Source: VRUE01 sp963747765
GTDB taxonomy: Bacteria; Actinomycetota; Thermoleophilia; Solirubrobacterales; 70-9
Length of the DNA: 64,000 nt
Assembly: GCA_963747765.1 (NCBI GenBank)
Contig: CAVVGH010000009.1
Span: 124,001-188,000 of the forward strand
Direction: 5' to 3'
The notes beneath the pieces are model-generated. The model saw nothing but the letters and a program-made list of their open reading frames with translations, had not been told where the DNA came from and made no database searches. The position numbers and the translations under genes were made by a program. Below are positions 1 through 8,172 of the stretch, one piece after another. Position 1 is the first letter of the stretch. Each line of letters begins with the position of its first letter.

Positions 1-341
1 ATCAGATCGCCCAGGTCAAGCTCGACGAGCAGCTCGAACGCCTCCGGGCCGAGCAGGTCCCTGCGGGCGTGCAGCTGGATCTGTCCGCTGCCGTCGCGGA
101 GGTCGAGGAAGGCTGCCTTGCCGTGGCCACGGCGGGCGACGATGCGCCCGGCCACCCGGTGCCGTGAGTCTGTCTCGATCCCAGCCGCCAGCCCCTCGTG
201 AGCAGCGCGCACCTCGCCGATCTCCTCGCGGTCCGCAAACCCGTGCGGGAACGGCTCGACTCCCGACTCGCGGATGCGGTCGAGCTTCTCGCGCCTATCG
301 CGAAGGACGTCGGATTGCTCTGGTTGTCCGGTCCCGCTCAT
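1..341 (-). CDS. lysS: Lysyl-tRNA synthetase, class II (N-terminal part, cut by window edge)
   Basis: This is the first 113 residues of a class II lysyl-tRNA synthetase, which charges tRNA-Lys in the cytosol; the catalytic domain lies left of the window. The visible part is the anticodon-binding OB fold. An N-terminal helix carries REKLDRIRESGVEPFPHGF (residues 17-35), and the strand motif GKAAFLDLRDGSGQIQL sits at 74-90. The ATG at 341 is the only sensible start, although no clear Shine-Dalgarno (SD) sequence precedes it. It begins 32 bases after the greA stop, so greA-lysS is probably one transcript. Confidence 0.9.
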   Translation of the reverse strand, partial: MSGTGQPEQSDVLRDRREKLDRIRESGVEPFPHGFADREEIGEVRAAHEGLAAGIETDSRHRVAGRIVARRGHGKAAFLDLRDGSGQIQLHARRDLLGPEAFELLVELDLGDL

Positions 342-373
342 CTGGCGGGTGCGAGACTATTCGACCCGGGTCG

Positions 374-853
374 CTAGGCCGCCTCGATCTTCGTGATTTT
401 GAGTTTCTTCCGTGGGCCCCGCGGAACCTCGACGGTGACCACGTCGTTGCGCTTGTGGCCGATCAGGGCTTTGCCGATCGGAGACTCGTTGGAGAGTTTC
501 TGCTCCAGCGGGTTCGCCTCGGTGGAGCCGACGATCTGGAACTTCTGGGAGTCCCCCGTCTTCTGATCCTTGACGTGAACGACGGAGCCGAACGTCACCT
601 CGTCGGTGCCCACTTCCTTCTCGTTGATCACCGTGGCGCGGCGCAGCCGCTCTTCCAGCTGCGCGATCCGCTGCTCGAGCAGCGCCTGCTCGTTCTTGGC
701 GTCGTCGTACTCGGCGTTCTCGGAGATGTCGCCGAACTCGCGCGCTTCCTTGATCCGCTCCGCGACCTCGCGCCGTTTGGCGGTCGAGAGGTGCTCGATT
801 TGCTCTTTGAGCTTCTCAAGCCCTTCCGGTGTGATTACGGCCTGCCGAGTCAC
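374..853 (-). CDS. greA: Transcription elongation factor GreA
   Basis: GreA (159 aa, usual length about 158) enters the secondary channel of stalled RNA polymerase and stimulates transcript cleavage. The N-terminal coiled-coil hairpin carries the acidic tip motif GDISENAEYDDAKNEQ (residues 41-56). D42 and E45 match the Mg-coordinating pair known in the family. The C-terminal FKBP-like domain follows from about residue 80 and ends in PRKKLKITKIEAA. The start is a GTG at 853, with GAGGT eight bases upstream. The reading frame stays open much further upstream, but homology begins here. lysS lies 32 bases downstream. A terminator-like hairpin upstream separates it from coaX-dusB. Confidence 0.95.
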   Translation of the reverse strand: MTRQAVITPEGLEKLKEQIEHLSTAKRREVAERIKEAREFGDISENAEYDDAKNEQALLEQRIAQLEERLRRATVINEKEVGTDEVTFGSVVHVKDQKTGDSQKFQIVGSTEANPLEQKLSNESPIGKALIGHKRNDVVTVEVPRGPRKKLKITKIEAA

Positions 854-903
854 TTGTGCTGACCTCGCTTTGATTGTGGAACGCGGGAGTGCCTCCCAAA
901 CCC

Positions 904-943
904 AAAAAACGCCCGGGTGCAACGGCTTTCGCGTCGTCACACC
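904..943 (-). terminator. Intrinsic terminator after coaX-dusB
   Basis: Read on the minus strand, a 9-bp stem (arms at 935-943 and 916-924, two G-T pairs) closes a GCGAAAGC mini-loop. It is followed, after a short GC spacer, by six T residues (complement of 904-909). It lies 80 bases past the dusB stop and before greA, as expected for the end of the coaX-dusB transcript. Confidence 0.65.
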
Positions 944-1020
944 TGGGCAGGAAGTCGCGGGATTATAGCGGGGCCGAAGAGGCGGCAAAACAAGGCCCAG
1001 CGGAGCGATCTGGCGCCGGG

Positions 1021-2058
1021 TCAGACAACGTCGGCGAATCTCGTCTGACACGGCGCTGCGGGATCGGCCAAGCCCGAGACCAGTTCCCGGGCGCGGGCCA
1101 GCTCGGCGCGCTGCAGCTCGGCGGCGACGCCGGCCGGAGCCTCCAGCAGAGTCATGTACCACGGATAGAACTTTCGTAGGTAGCGCCCCGCCCGCTCCCC
1201 CCCGAGGTGCTCCTCGGCGCGATCGATCGTCCAGAGCAACTCGGCGACTATCTCCTCGCGCTCCGGGGGCGCCGTGCGGCGGCCGGTCAGCTCTTCGAAG
1301 ACCCAGGGGTTTCCCAGCGCTCCTCGGGCGATCATCACCGCGTCGGCACCGGACTGCTCGAACGCACGCCGCGCCGCCTCCGCGCTGTGCAGGCCCCCCG
1401 AAACGATCACCGGCACCTCCAACCGTTCGACCAGCCCGCGAGTTAGCGCGTAGTCGGGTCTGCCCTTGTGTTTGGTCGTCGCCGGACGGGGGTGGAAGCC
1501 GATCGCAGCGGCACCGCCCTCCTCGGCGAGACGAACGGCGAGATCGAAGCCGGAGACGTCGCCCGGCCGCAGCCCCGAGCGCAGCTTCACGGTGACCGGA
1601 AGCCCGCTGCCCTGGGCGGCGGCGCGAACCAGCGCCAGGGCCAGCTCGGGGTCGGCGAGCAGCTCGACCCCCGCCCCGGTCCTGCGCACCTTGCGCACCG
1701 GGCATCCCATGTTGATGTCGATCAGGTCGGCACCGGCCGCGGCGGCAATCGCCGCGCCGGAGCGCATCACATCGGGGTCGTGGCCGAAGAGCTGGACGGA
1801 CACCGGGTGCTCGTCGGGGTGGATTCGCATCAGCTCCCGCAGCGTCCGCTCGTTGCGGTGGTGCAACCCGAAGCTCGAGATCATCTCCGAGACCGCGAGG
1901 CCCGCACCGTACCTCCTCGCCTGCAGGCGCACGAACCAGTTGCCGATCCCGGCGAGCGGCGCCAGCAGCACCCGGTTGGCGATCCGCACTCCGCCGATCT
2001 CGAAGGGCGTGGCCAGGCGGTCCCCAGCCGAAGGGGTCAGGTTAGGAGTTCCTTTCAT
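1021..2058 (-). CDS. dusB: tRNA-dihydrouridine synthase
   Basis: This flavin enzyme (345 aa) reduces uridines in the tRNA D-loop with NADPH. It has the TIM-barrel start VLLAPLAGIGN (30-40) and the Dus signature DINMGCP (114-120), with the expected catalytic Cys119. The phosphate-binding VIVSGGLHS and GADAVMIARGALGNPW motifs and a C-terminal helical domain follow. The ATG at 2058 lies inside the end of coaX (17-base overlap), so the two genes are translationally coupled. Family assignment is firm; DusB rather than another bacterial Dus subgroup is inferred from length and motif style. Confidence 0.92.
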   Translation of the reverse strand: MKGTPNLTPSAGDRLATPFEIGGVRIANRVLLAPLAGIGNWFVRLQARRYGAGLAVSEMISSFGLHHRNERTLRELMRIHPDEHPVSVQLFGHDPDVMRSGAAIAAAAGADLIDINMGCPVRKVRRTGAGVELLADPELALALVRAAAQGSGLPVTVKLRSGLRPGDVSGFDLAVRLAEEGGAAAIGFHPRPATTKHKGRPDYALTRGLVERLEVPVIVSGGLHSAEAARRAFEQSGADAVMIARGALGNPWVFEELTGRRTAPPEREEIVAELLWTIDRAEEHLGGERAGRYLRKFYPWYMTLLEAPAGVAAELQRAELARARELVSGLADPAAPCQTRFADVV

Positions 2059-2803
2059 AGATCAACCGAAGTCCCTTCAGGGTAAGCATCTCGTCGACAT
2101 CGTCGATCGTCTCGGTGAACGGCACCATCACCTCGGCGAGGCCACCGGTGGCCAGCAGGCTGACCTCGCCCAGTTCGTCCTCGATGCGGCGAACGACGCC
2201 GTCGATCAGGCCCGCAAAGCCGAAGACGACGCCGGACTGGATCGCGGCGCGGCTGGAGCGGCCGATGGCAGTCTCCGGCTCGGCGAGATCGATGCGGGGT
2301 ATCCGGGCCGCCCGCTCGACGAGCGCGGTGAGTGAGATCTCAAGTCCGGGCGCGATCGCCCCGCCCAGGTATTCGCCTGCGTCAGAGACAGCATCGAAGT
2401 TGATCCCGGTGCCGAAGTCGACCACCACGCAGGCGCTACCGAACCGGTCGTAGGCGGCAACCGCGTTGACGAGACGGTCGGCGCCCACCTCGAGCGGGTT
2501 GTCGATCCTGATCGGCATCCCGGTCTTCACCCCGGGCCCGATCGTCAGGCAGCTGGCACGCAGGTACCGCTCGGTGAGCTGTTCGTACTGGGTGCCCAGC
2601 GGCGGGACGACCGAGGAGACGCAGACGGCGTCGAGATCGCTGAGTGCGATCTCGCTGAGTGCCAGCATGCCGCCGATCCGCTCCGCCAGCTCGTCGCCGG
2701 TGGCCCCTGCGCGGGTCTGAAAGCGCCAGTGCTCGACCAGGCGCTCGCCGTCGAAGGCGCCCAGATGAGTCTGCGTGTTGCCGATGTCCACCGCGAGAAG
2801 CAC
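2042..2803 (-). CDS. coaX: Type III pantothenate kinase
   Basis: CoaX (253 aa) phosphorylates pantothenate, the first step of coenzyme A synthesis. It is an ASKHA-fold kinase. The phosphate-1 motif is DIGNT (6-10), the pantothenate-binding GADR is at 107-110, and DFGTGINFD (129-137) is the second phosphate loop. Length and motif order are normal. It is the first gene of a coaX-dusB unit and diverges from the GST-like gene, with 67 bases between the start codons. Actinobacteria often keep coaX near lysS, as here; panC and panD, frequent partners, are absent from this window. Confidence 0.95.
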   Translation of the reverse strand: MLLAVDIGNTQTHLGAFDGERLVEHWRFQTRAGATGDELAERIGGMLALSEIALSDLDAVCVSSVVPPLGTQYEQLTERYLRASCLTIGPGVKTGMPIRIDNPLEVGADRLVNAVAAYDRFGSACVVVDFGTGINFDAVSDAGEYLGGAIAPGLEISLTALVERAARIPRIDLAEPETAIGRSSRAAIQSGVVFGFAGLIDGVVRRIEDELGEVSLLATGGLAEVMVPFTETIDDVDEMLTLKGLRLIYERNS

Positions 2804-2870
2804 GCCGCGATTATCGCGACATCGCGGCGACCTCGGGCGCCGACCCCGCGATCCGCATAGGATCTGCCCA

Positions 2871-3626
2871 ATGGAGGTCCGCCTCTACACGATCCCCGGG
2901 TCTCACCCGGGCACGGCCGTGCAGCTGATGCTGCGCCACAAGGGCATCCCCTTCAAGCGCACCGACCTCTTCCCGGTGATCTCGAGGCTCGTGGTGCGCG
3001 CCCTCCGCTTTCCCGGCCCGACGGTTCCGGCGCTGAAGGTCGACGGACGCCGCATCCAGGGATCGCGCGAGATCTCCCGCGAGCTGGACAGACTGCGCCC
3101 CGAACCGGCGCTGTTCCCCGCCGATCCCGATAGGCGAGCCGCGGTGGAAGAGGCGGAGCGCTTCGGGGACGAGGAGCTCCAGCACCCGATCCGTCAGATC
3201 ACCTGGTGGGCCTTCCAGCAGGACTCCTCGCCGCTGCGCAGCTACTCGGAGGGCGCCCGGCTGGGGATCCCGATCGGCCTGGCCGTTCGCACGGCAGCCC
3301 CGATCATCGCCCTGGAGAAGCGCATCAACGCGGCAACCGACGAGAACGTGCGCGCCGACCTCGCCAACCTTGGAGACCTCCTCCAACGCGTCGACGACCT
3401 GATTGCCGCCGGCACGCTGAACGGCGAGGAGCTCAACGCCGCCGACTTCCAGATCGCTCCCAGCCTGGGCCTCGCGATGACGTTCCAGGACCTGCGGCCG
3501 CTGATCGAATCCCGTCCCGCGGGCCAGCTGGTGGAGCGCGTCAAGCCACAGATCGCCGGCGACTTCCCGCCGGTCCTCCCTCCCGCCTGGCTCGAGCCGC
3601 TGCGCGGTGCCTCGACTCCTGCGTAG
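2871..3626 (+). CDS. Glutathione S-transferase-like protein
   Basis: A 251-residue cytosolic protein with a GST-type layout. The N-terminal thioredoxin-like domain starts RLYTIPGSHPGTAVQLML and includes the cis-Pro region TVPALKVDG, followed by IQGSREISRELDR, which fits the usual glutathione-contacting Ser. An all-helical C-terminal domain starts near residue 85. Actinobacteria generally use mycothiol rather than glutathione, so the substrate is unknown. The ATG at 2871 is chosen because the domain begins immediately after it; an open frame upstream has no homology-like content. It is divergent from coaX and convergent with folK. Confidence 0.75.
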   Translation: MEVRLYTIPGSHPGTAVQLMLRHKGIPFKRTDLFPVISRLVVRALRFPGPTVPALKVDGRRIQGSREISRELDRLRPEPALFPADPDRRAAVEEAERFGDEELQHPIRQITWWAFQQDSSPLRSYSEGARLGIPIGLAVRTAAPIIALEKRINAATDENVRADLANLGDLLQRVDDLIAAGTLNGEELNAADFQIAPSLGLAMTFQDLRPLIESRPAGQLVERVKPQIAGDFPPVLPPAWLEPLRGASTPA

Positions 3627-3719
3627 GCCGCGCCGAGCGCTCCCCGCCCGGACTCGCTCGCTTCGCTCGCTCTGAGTATCGGCCGATTTGGAGAGTGCCC
3701 GGCGCGGCTTCAGAGCGAG
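3627..3719. terminator. Crossing inverted repeats between convergent genes
   Basis: A 9-bp perfect pair (3627-3635 with 3700-3708) and a 10-bp perfect pair (3666-3675 with 3710-3719) interleave, so they can form only one at a time or as a pseudoknot. They fill the gap between the convergent GST-like gene and folK, and the last arm covers the folK stop codon. A bidirectional termination role is inferred; there is no T tract. Confidence 0.4.
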
Positions 3720-4201
3720 CCGAGGCGTCGAACTCGCTGGCCAGCTCCGAGGCCGGCGAGGGCGTCGGCAAGGCGGGTGCCGTTGGGAAGAGCCAGCCCC
3801 GGATCGAGCTCCAGCAGCGGGACCAGGACGAAGCGGCGGCTGGTGACCTCGGCGTGGGGCAACGTGAGGCGCTCGGTTGAAAGCTCGAGGTCGCCGAGCA
3901 GCAGGAGGTCGACGTCGAGCGGGCGCGGAGCGTGCCGGGCCGCGTCCAGGGCGCGGCCGCATTCGGCCTCGATCCGCTTGCAGGCGTCAAGCAGCGCCTC
4001 CGGCTCGAGCTCGGTACGGATGCGCAAGGCTGCGTTGAGGAAGTCCCGCTGGTCGAGGACCTCGCCGACCGGCTCGGTCTCATAGGCCGAGGAGATCGCC
4101 TCGACCTCCACCCCCCACTTGCCGAGCAGCTCGATCGCCGTCCGCAGGTGCGCGGCCCGGTCCCCCACGTTCGACCCCAGCCCCAGGTATCCGGTCTGCA
4201 T
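3710..4201 (-). CDS. folK: 6-hydroxymethyl-7,8-dihydropterin pyrophosphokinase
   Basis: HPPK (163 aa) transfers pyrophosphate from ATP to 6-hydroxymethyl-dihydropterin, the substrate then used by FolP. The N-terminal GLGSNVGD (7-14) and the family signature RPLDVDLLLLGD (93-104), with the metal-binding Asp pair, are intact. It is the last gene of the folP-folB-folK series, 78 bases after folB. That gap is larger than usual for this operon, but no terminator is visible in it. Confidence 0.95.
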   Translation of the reverse strand: MQTGYLGLGSNVGDRAAHLRTAIELLGKWGVEVEAISSAYETEPVGEVLDQRDFLNAALRIRTELEPEALLDACKRIEAECGRALDAARHAPRPLDVDLLLLGDLELSTERLTLPHAEVTSRRFVLVPLLELDPGLALPNGTRLADALAGLGAGQRVRRLGSL

Positions 4202-4279
4202 CAGGGCCTGCCGCCTGAAGTGAGCCCAGATGGGCGCAGAGGCCCGAACACTAATGTCCCGAGTCGTAAATTCGGGGCA

Positions 4280-4702
4280 CTAGGCGTCCTCGGCGTCTTC
4301 GTCCTCGTCCTGCTCGCTGCGCTCCAGGACGACCTCCACGCCGACCTCCTGGATCGCCAGCGGCAGGGGCGGCTCCGGCTTCGACGCGCGCACCCGCACC
4401 GATTCGCACCCGTAGCGCTCCATCAGCCGCTGGCCGATGACCTGCGCCAACCGCTCCAGCGTGCGATAGCTGCGCTCGGTGGCGGCCAGGGCGACGATGT
4501 CGCATACCTCGGCGTAATCGACCGTGTCGTCGAGCCGGTCGGTGAGCACGGCATCGCAATCCGGGACGTCGAAGGCGACATCGAACTCAAGTCGCTGACC
4601 GATCTCCTGCTCGGCGTCGCTTACGCCGTGGTGCGTGTATATGGACAGGCCGCGCAGATCCACCTCGACGCGCGACTCGATCCCGTTGCCGTGGGACTCC
4701 AT
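4280..4702 (-). CDS. folB: Dihydroneopterin aldolase
   Basis: FolB (140 aa) converts dihydroneopterin to 6-hydroxymethyl-dihydropterin and glycolaldehyde. The conserved block HHGVSDAEQEIGQRLEFDV (24-42) contains the pterin-anchoring Glu31, and RASKPEPPLP supplies the catalytic Lys108. The C-terminus has an acidic tail (QDEDEDAEDA) beyond the normal fold. It lies 21 bases downstream of folP on the same strand and feeds folK. Confidence 0.93.
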   Translation of the reverse strand: MESHGNGIESRVEVDLRGLSIYTHHGVSDAEQEIGQRLEFDVAFDVPDCDAVLTDRLDDTVDYAEVCDIVALAATERSYRTLERLAQVIGQRLMERYGCESVRVRASKPEPPLPLAIQEVGVEVVLERSEQDEDEDAEDA

Positions 4703-4723
4703 GTCCTAGAACCTATCGGCAAG

Positions 4724-5518
4724 CTACTCGAGCAACGCACCGGCGACCGTCAACGCCTCGCGGGCCTCGGCGACATCGTGGACCCGCAGCACATCGGCGC
4801 CCTCCGCTGCCGCAAGCACCGAGGAGGCGATCGTGCCGCCCAGGCGTTCGCCCACCAACGATCCGTCGACCTTGCCGATGAAGCTCTTGCGAGACGTGCC
4901 GACGACCAGCGGCCGGCCCAGACTGCGCAGCTCGCCGAGCCGGCGCAGCAGCTCCAGATTGTGTCCCAGCGTCTTGCCGAAGCCGATACCGGGGTCGAGC
5001 CAGATCCCCTCCTCCTCCATGCCCTGGGCCACGGCCGCCTCGAGCTGCCCGGCGAGGAAGGCCTTTACGTCGTCGACGACATCGTCGTAGGTCGGGTTCT
5101 CCTGCATGGTGCGCGGGTTCCCCTGCATGTGCATCAAGACCAGACCCGCGCCGCGCGCCGCGCACAGGTCGCCGATCTGTGGATCGGAGCGGAGCGCCGT
5201 GACGTCGTTGACGATCGCCGCTCCCGCGTCAAGAGCCGCCTCGGCGACCGTCAGCTTGCAGGTGTCGATCGAGACGGTGTGGCCGGCCGCGGCCAGCGCC
5301 GATACGACCGGCTCGACCCGGGCACGCTCCTCCGCCTCGCCCACCGGAGCCGCCCCGGGCCGGGTCGACTCCCCACCCACATCGAGAATGTCCGCCCCCT
5401 GCGCGATCAGCTCGCGACCGTGTTGGATTGCTCTCTCCGGATCGAGATAGAGACCGCCGTCCGAAAAGGAGTCCGGCGTCACGTTCACAACCCCCATCAG
5501 CCGCGTCGTCATGGTCAA
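4724..5518 (-). CDS. folP: Dihydropteroate synthase
   Basis: DHPS (264 aa) joins p-aminobenzoate to hydroxymethyl-dihydropterin pyrophosphate; it is the sulfonamide target. TIM-barrel signatures are present: NVTPDSFSDGG (12-22), DVGGESTRPG (46-55), the D-P-G-I-G-F-G-K loop, and GTSRKSFIG. In the common actinobacterial order ftsH-folE-folP-folB-folK, a folE would lie just upstream; here only 134 bases separate it from ftsH, and that gap holds a perfect palindrome. GTP cyclohydrolase must therefore be encoded elsewhere or be replaced. Confidence 0.95.
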   Translation of the reverse strand: MTMTTRLMGVVNVTPDSFSDGGLYLDPERAIQHGRELIAQGADILDVGGESTRPGAAPVGEAEERARVEPVVSALAAAGHTVSIDTCKLTVAEAALDAGAAIVNDVTALRSDPQIGDLCAARGAGLVLMHMQGNPRTMQENPTYDDVVDDVKAFLAGQLEAAVAQGMEEEGIWLDPGIGFGKTLGHNLELLRRLGELRSLGRPLVVGTSRKSFIGKVDGSLVGERLGGTIASSVLAAAEGADVLRVHDVAEAREALTVAGALLE

Positions 5519-5592
5519 CGTATTTTCGCCCGCTGTCGGAGTCGGTCGATGGGGAGAGGGCGGACCGTCTCCTCAACGGACGGATACTCAGA

Positions 5593-5618
5593 GCAGGCCA
5601 ACTAATTAGTTGGCCTGC
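5593..5618. promoter_or_regulatory. Perfect 26-bp palindrome between ftsH and folP
   Basis: Every base from 5593 to 5618 pairs in a perfect dyad with no loop; the half-site is GCAGGCCAACTAA. A loop-free, AT-centred dyad looks more like an operator for a dimeric regulator than a terminator, and no T tract follows on either strand. It lies about 75 bases upstream of the folP start and 35 bases after the ftsH stop, so it could control folP-folB-folK. Its binding protein is unknown. Confidence 0.5.
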
Positions 5619-5652
5619 GAGTCCGGGGAGGAGACGGCTCGTCCCCGCCGCA

Positions 5653-7596
5653 TCAACTGGCGTCGCCGCCGGCGAAGCCGGGACGGGGGCGCGGCGCGGG
5701 AGCCCGCTCGCGAGGCAGCCGCTCTGGAGCCGGCGTCGGCTCGACCGGCTTGGCCTCCTGGTCCTCGTCGGCAAACACCTCATCCTCGGAATGCCCATCG
5801 AGCAGCGCCAGGAATTGGCCCGCGTCGATCGTCTCCCGCTCCAGCAGGATCTTGGAGATCTGATCGAGGTCGTCGCGGCGTCCGGTGAGCAGGTCCTTGG
5901 CAGTCTGGTGCGCAGCCTCGACGATGCGCCGGATCTCGTCGTCGATCTCGCGGGCGATCTCGTCGGAGTAATCGGGCTCCGAGGAGAACTCGCGCCCGAG
6001 GAACGGCTGGCCGCGGTCGTGGCCGAAGACGCGCGGGCCGAGGCGCTCCGACATGCCGAATCGCATCACCATCTGCTTTGCCGTCTCCGTGACCTTCTCG
6101 AGGTCGTTCGAGGCCCCGGTGGTGATCTCGCCGAAGACGATCTCCTCGGCGGCCCGGCCACCCAGGGTCATCGCCATCGTGTCGGTCAGCTCAGCGCGGC
6201 TGGTGAGGAACTTGTCTTCGGTCGGCAGCGAGATCGTGTAGCCGAGCGCCTGGCCGCGGCTGATGATCGAGACCTTGTGGACCGGGTCGCAGTTGGGCAG
6301 CAGATGGCCGACGATCGCGTGACCGAGCTCGTGGTACGCCGTGATCAACCGCTCCTTCTCGCTCATCACCCGGGTTTTCTTCTCGGGGCCGGCGATCACT
6401 CGCATGATCCCCTCCTCGAGCTCCTGCATGGAGATCTCGCGGCGGCCCTGACGGGCCGTGAGCAGCGCGGCCTCGTTGATCAGGTTGGAGAGGTCGGCCC
6501 CGGTGAAGCCGGGCGTCTGCCCGGCCAGCGCGTCAAGGTCGATTTCCTTGGTGAGCGGCTTACCGCGCGTGTGGACTTCGAGGATCTGTTTGCGCCCCTT
6601 GCGGTCGGGGCGGTCGACAACGACCTGGCGGTCGAAGCGGCCCGGCCGCAGCAGCGCCGGGTCGAGGATGTCGGGCCGGTTCGTGGCGGCTATCAGGATG
6701 ATGTTGTCTTTCATCTCGAAGCCGTCCATCTCGACCAGTAGCTGATTGAGCGTCTGCTCGCGCTCGTCGTGGCCGCCGCCCATTCCGGCACCGCGATGGC
6801 GGCCCACAGCGTCGATCTCGTCCATGAAGATGATGCAGGGCGAGTTCTGCTTCGCCTGCTCGAACAGGTCGCGCACCCGACTCGCACCCACGCCGACGAA
6901 CATCTCGACGAAGTCCGAGCCGGAGATCGAGAAGAAGGGAACGCCGGCTTCGCCGGCAACTGCCCGCGCCAGCAGGGTCTTGCCCGTTCCGGGCGGACCG
7001 TAGAGGAGGACGCCCTTCGGAATCCGTGCCCCAAGCGACTGGAACTTCTTGGGGTTCTCGAGGAATTCCTTGATCTCTTGCAACTCCTGCACCGCCTCGT
7101 CCACCCCGGCGACGTCGCGGAAGGTGATTTTCGGCGCATCGACGGACATCCGCTTCGCTTTCGACTTGCCGAAGTTCATGACCCTGGAGCCGCCGCCCTG
7201 CATCTGGTTCATCAGGAAGATCCAGAAGCCGAAGAAGAGGACAAAGGGCAGGATGTAGGTGAGCAGCGAGAGCAGGCTCGAACCGCCCGTGCCCTTCACG
7301 GTCGTCTTCACGTTGTTGCTGTCGAGCAGGTTGACCAGGCTCTGCTCGGTATTCGGCGGGTAGCCGGTGGAGAAGCTGTCGCCGCTCGTTTCCTTGACGT
7401 CGAGCGTGTTGTCCTTGGTGTTGAGCGTCACCTCTTCGACCCGCCCGCTCGCGATCAGGCCCTTGTCGGGCTTGACCAGCTCGTTGTAGGAGGGCGCTTC
7501 GGTCTTCGGCCCGGTGTTGATCCACTTCTGGGCGACGAAGGCGAGGATCACCACCAATAGGATCGGAAAGGCGGCGCTTTTGAAAAAACGCTTCAC
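5653..7596 (-). CDS. ftsH: ATP-dependent zinc metalloprotease FtsH
   Basis: FtsH (647 aa) is the membrane-anchored AAA+ protease that degrades misfolded membrane proteins and some regulators. Two membrane segments (about 8-23 and 108-128) flank an extracytoplasmic domain. The AAA module has Walker A GPPGTGKT (200-207), Walker B CIIFMDEIDAVG and the second region of homology TNRPDILDPALLRPGRFDR. The zinc site is HELGH (422-426) instead of the commoner HEAGH; both fit HExxH. The tail after about residue 600 is Pro/Glu rich and disordered. It is preceded by hpt (36-base gap), so tilS-hpt-ftsH probably form one transcript. Confidence 0.97.
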   Translation of the reverse strand: MKRFFKSAAFPILLVVILAFVAQKWINTGPKTEAPSYNELVKPDKGLIASGRVEEVTLNTKDNTLDVKETSGDSFSTGYPPNTEQSLVNLLDSNNVKTTVKGTGGSSLLSLLTYILPFVLFFGFWIFLMNQMQGGGSRVMNFGKSKAKRMSVDAPKITFRDVAGVDEAVQELQEIKEFLENPKKFQSLGARIPKGVLLYGPPGTGKTLLARAVAGEAGVPFFSISGSDFVEMFVGVGASRVRDLFEQAKQNSPCIIFMDEIDAVGRHRGAGMGGGHDEREQTLNQLLVEMDGFEMKDNIILIAATNRPDILDPALLRPGRFDRQVVVDRPDRKGRKQILEVHTRGKPLTKEIDLDALAGQTPGFTGADLSNLINEAALLTARQGRREISMQELEEGIMRVIAGPEKKTRVMSEKERLITAYHELGHAIVGHLLPNCDPVHKVSIISRGQALGYTISLPTEDKFLTSRAELTDTMAMTLGGRAAEEIVFGEITTGASNDLEKVTETAKQMVMRFGMSERLGPRVFGHDRGQPFLGREFSSEPDYSDEIAREIDDEIRRIVEAAHQTAKDLLTGRRDDLDQISKILLERETIDAGQFLALLDGHSEDEVFADEDQEAKPVEPTPAPERLPRERAPAPRPRPGFAGGDAS

Positions 7597-7632
7597 GGTC
7601 GAAAAATCAGCGTACCAGGGCGGTTTTGCGCC

Positions 7633-8172
7633 CTAGTCCTCTAGCGCGGCCACGTAATCGAGGTTGCGGTAGTGCTGTGCGTGGTCAAGGCCATAGCCGA
7701 TCGCAAAGCGGTTGGGGATCTCGAAGCCGATGTAGCGGGGCTCCAAGTCGACGCGCAGACGCTCCGGCTTGGTCAGCAGAGCGCAAACCTCCAGCGAGGC
7801 GGGCTCGCGAGCCTTCAGGTTGCGCATCAGGTACTGGAGGGTCAGGCCCGAGTCGATGATGTCCTCGACGATCAGCACGTGGCGGCCCTCGATCGGCGCA
7901 TCCAGGTCCTTGAGGATGCGCACCACCCCGGAGGAATCGGTCTGCGACCCATAGCTCGACACGGCCATGAAATCGATCTCGCAGGAAACCGTGATGCTGC
8001 GCATCAAATCGGCGACGAAGATCACCGCCCCCTTCAGCACGCCCACCATGAACAGGTCACGATCCTCGTAGTCCCGGCTGATCTGCTGCCCCAGCTCGGC
8101 AACGCGACGCTTCAGCTCCTCGCTGGAGATGAGTGTCTCGCCGATCGTCAACTCGCTCACGGGGGCCATCAT
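7633..8172 (-). CDS. hpt: Hypoxanthine phosphoribosyltransferase
   Basis: This salvage enzyme (179 aa) makes IMP or GMP from hypoxanthine or guanine and PRPP. The PRPP loop HVLIVEDIIDSGLTLQYL is at 98-115, with the flexible-loop residues in SSYGSQTDSSG (72-82). The C-terminal NRFAIGYGLDHAQHYRNLDY is typical of bacterial HPRT. It starts with two Met codons that overlap the tilS stop by four bases. The tilS-hpt-ftsH order is widely conserved in bacteria. Confidence 0.95.
   Translation of the reverse strand: MMAPVSELTIGETLISSEELKRRVAELGQQISRDYEDRDLFMVGVLKGAVIFVADLMRSITVSCEIDFMAVSSYGSQTDSSGVVRILKDLDAPIEGRHVLIVEDIIDSGLTLQYLMRNLKAREPASLEVCALLTKPERLRVDLEPRYIGFEIPNRFAIGYGLDHAQHYRNLDYVAALED

Noticed and set aside
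3932..5605. Plus-strand frame (557 codons) across folK, folB and folP
   Set aside because: It crosses three convincing genes and their gaps on the other strand, and lacks any motif.
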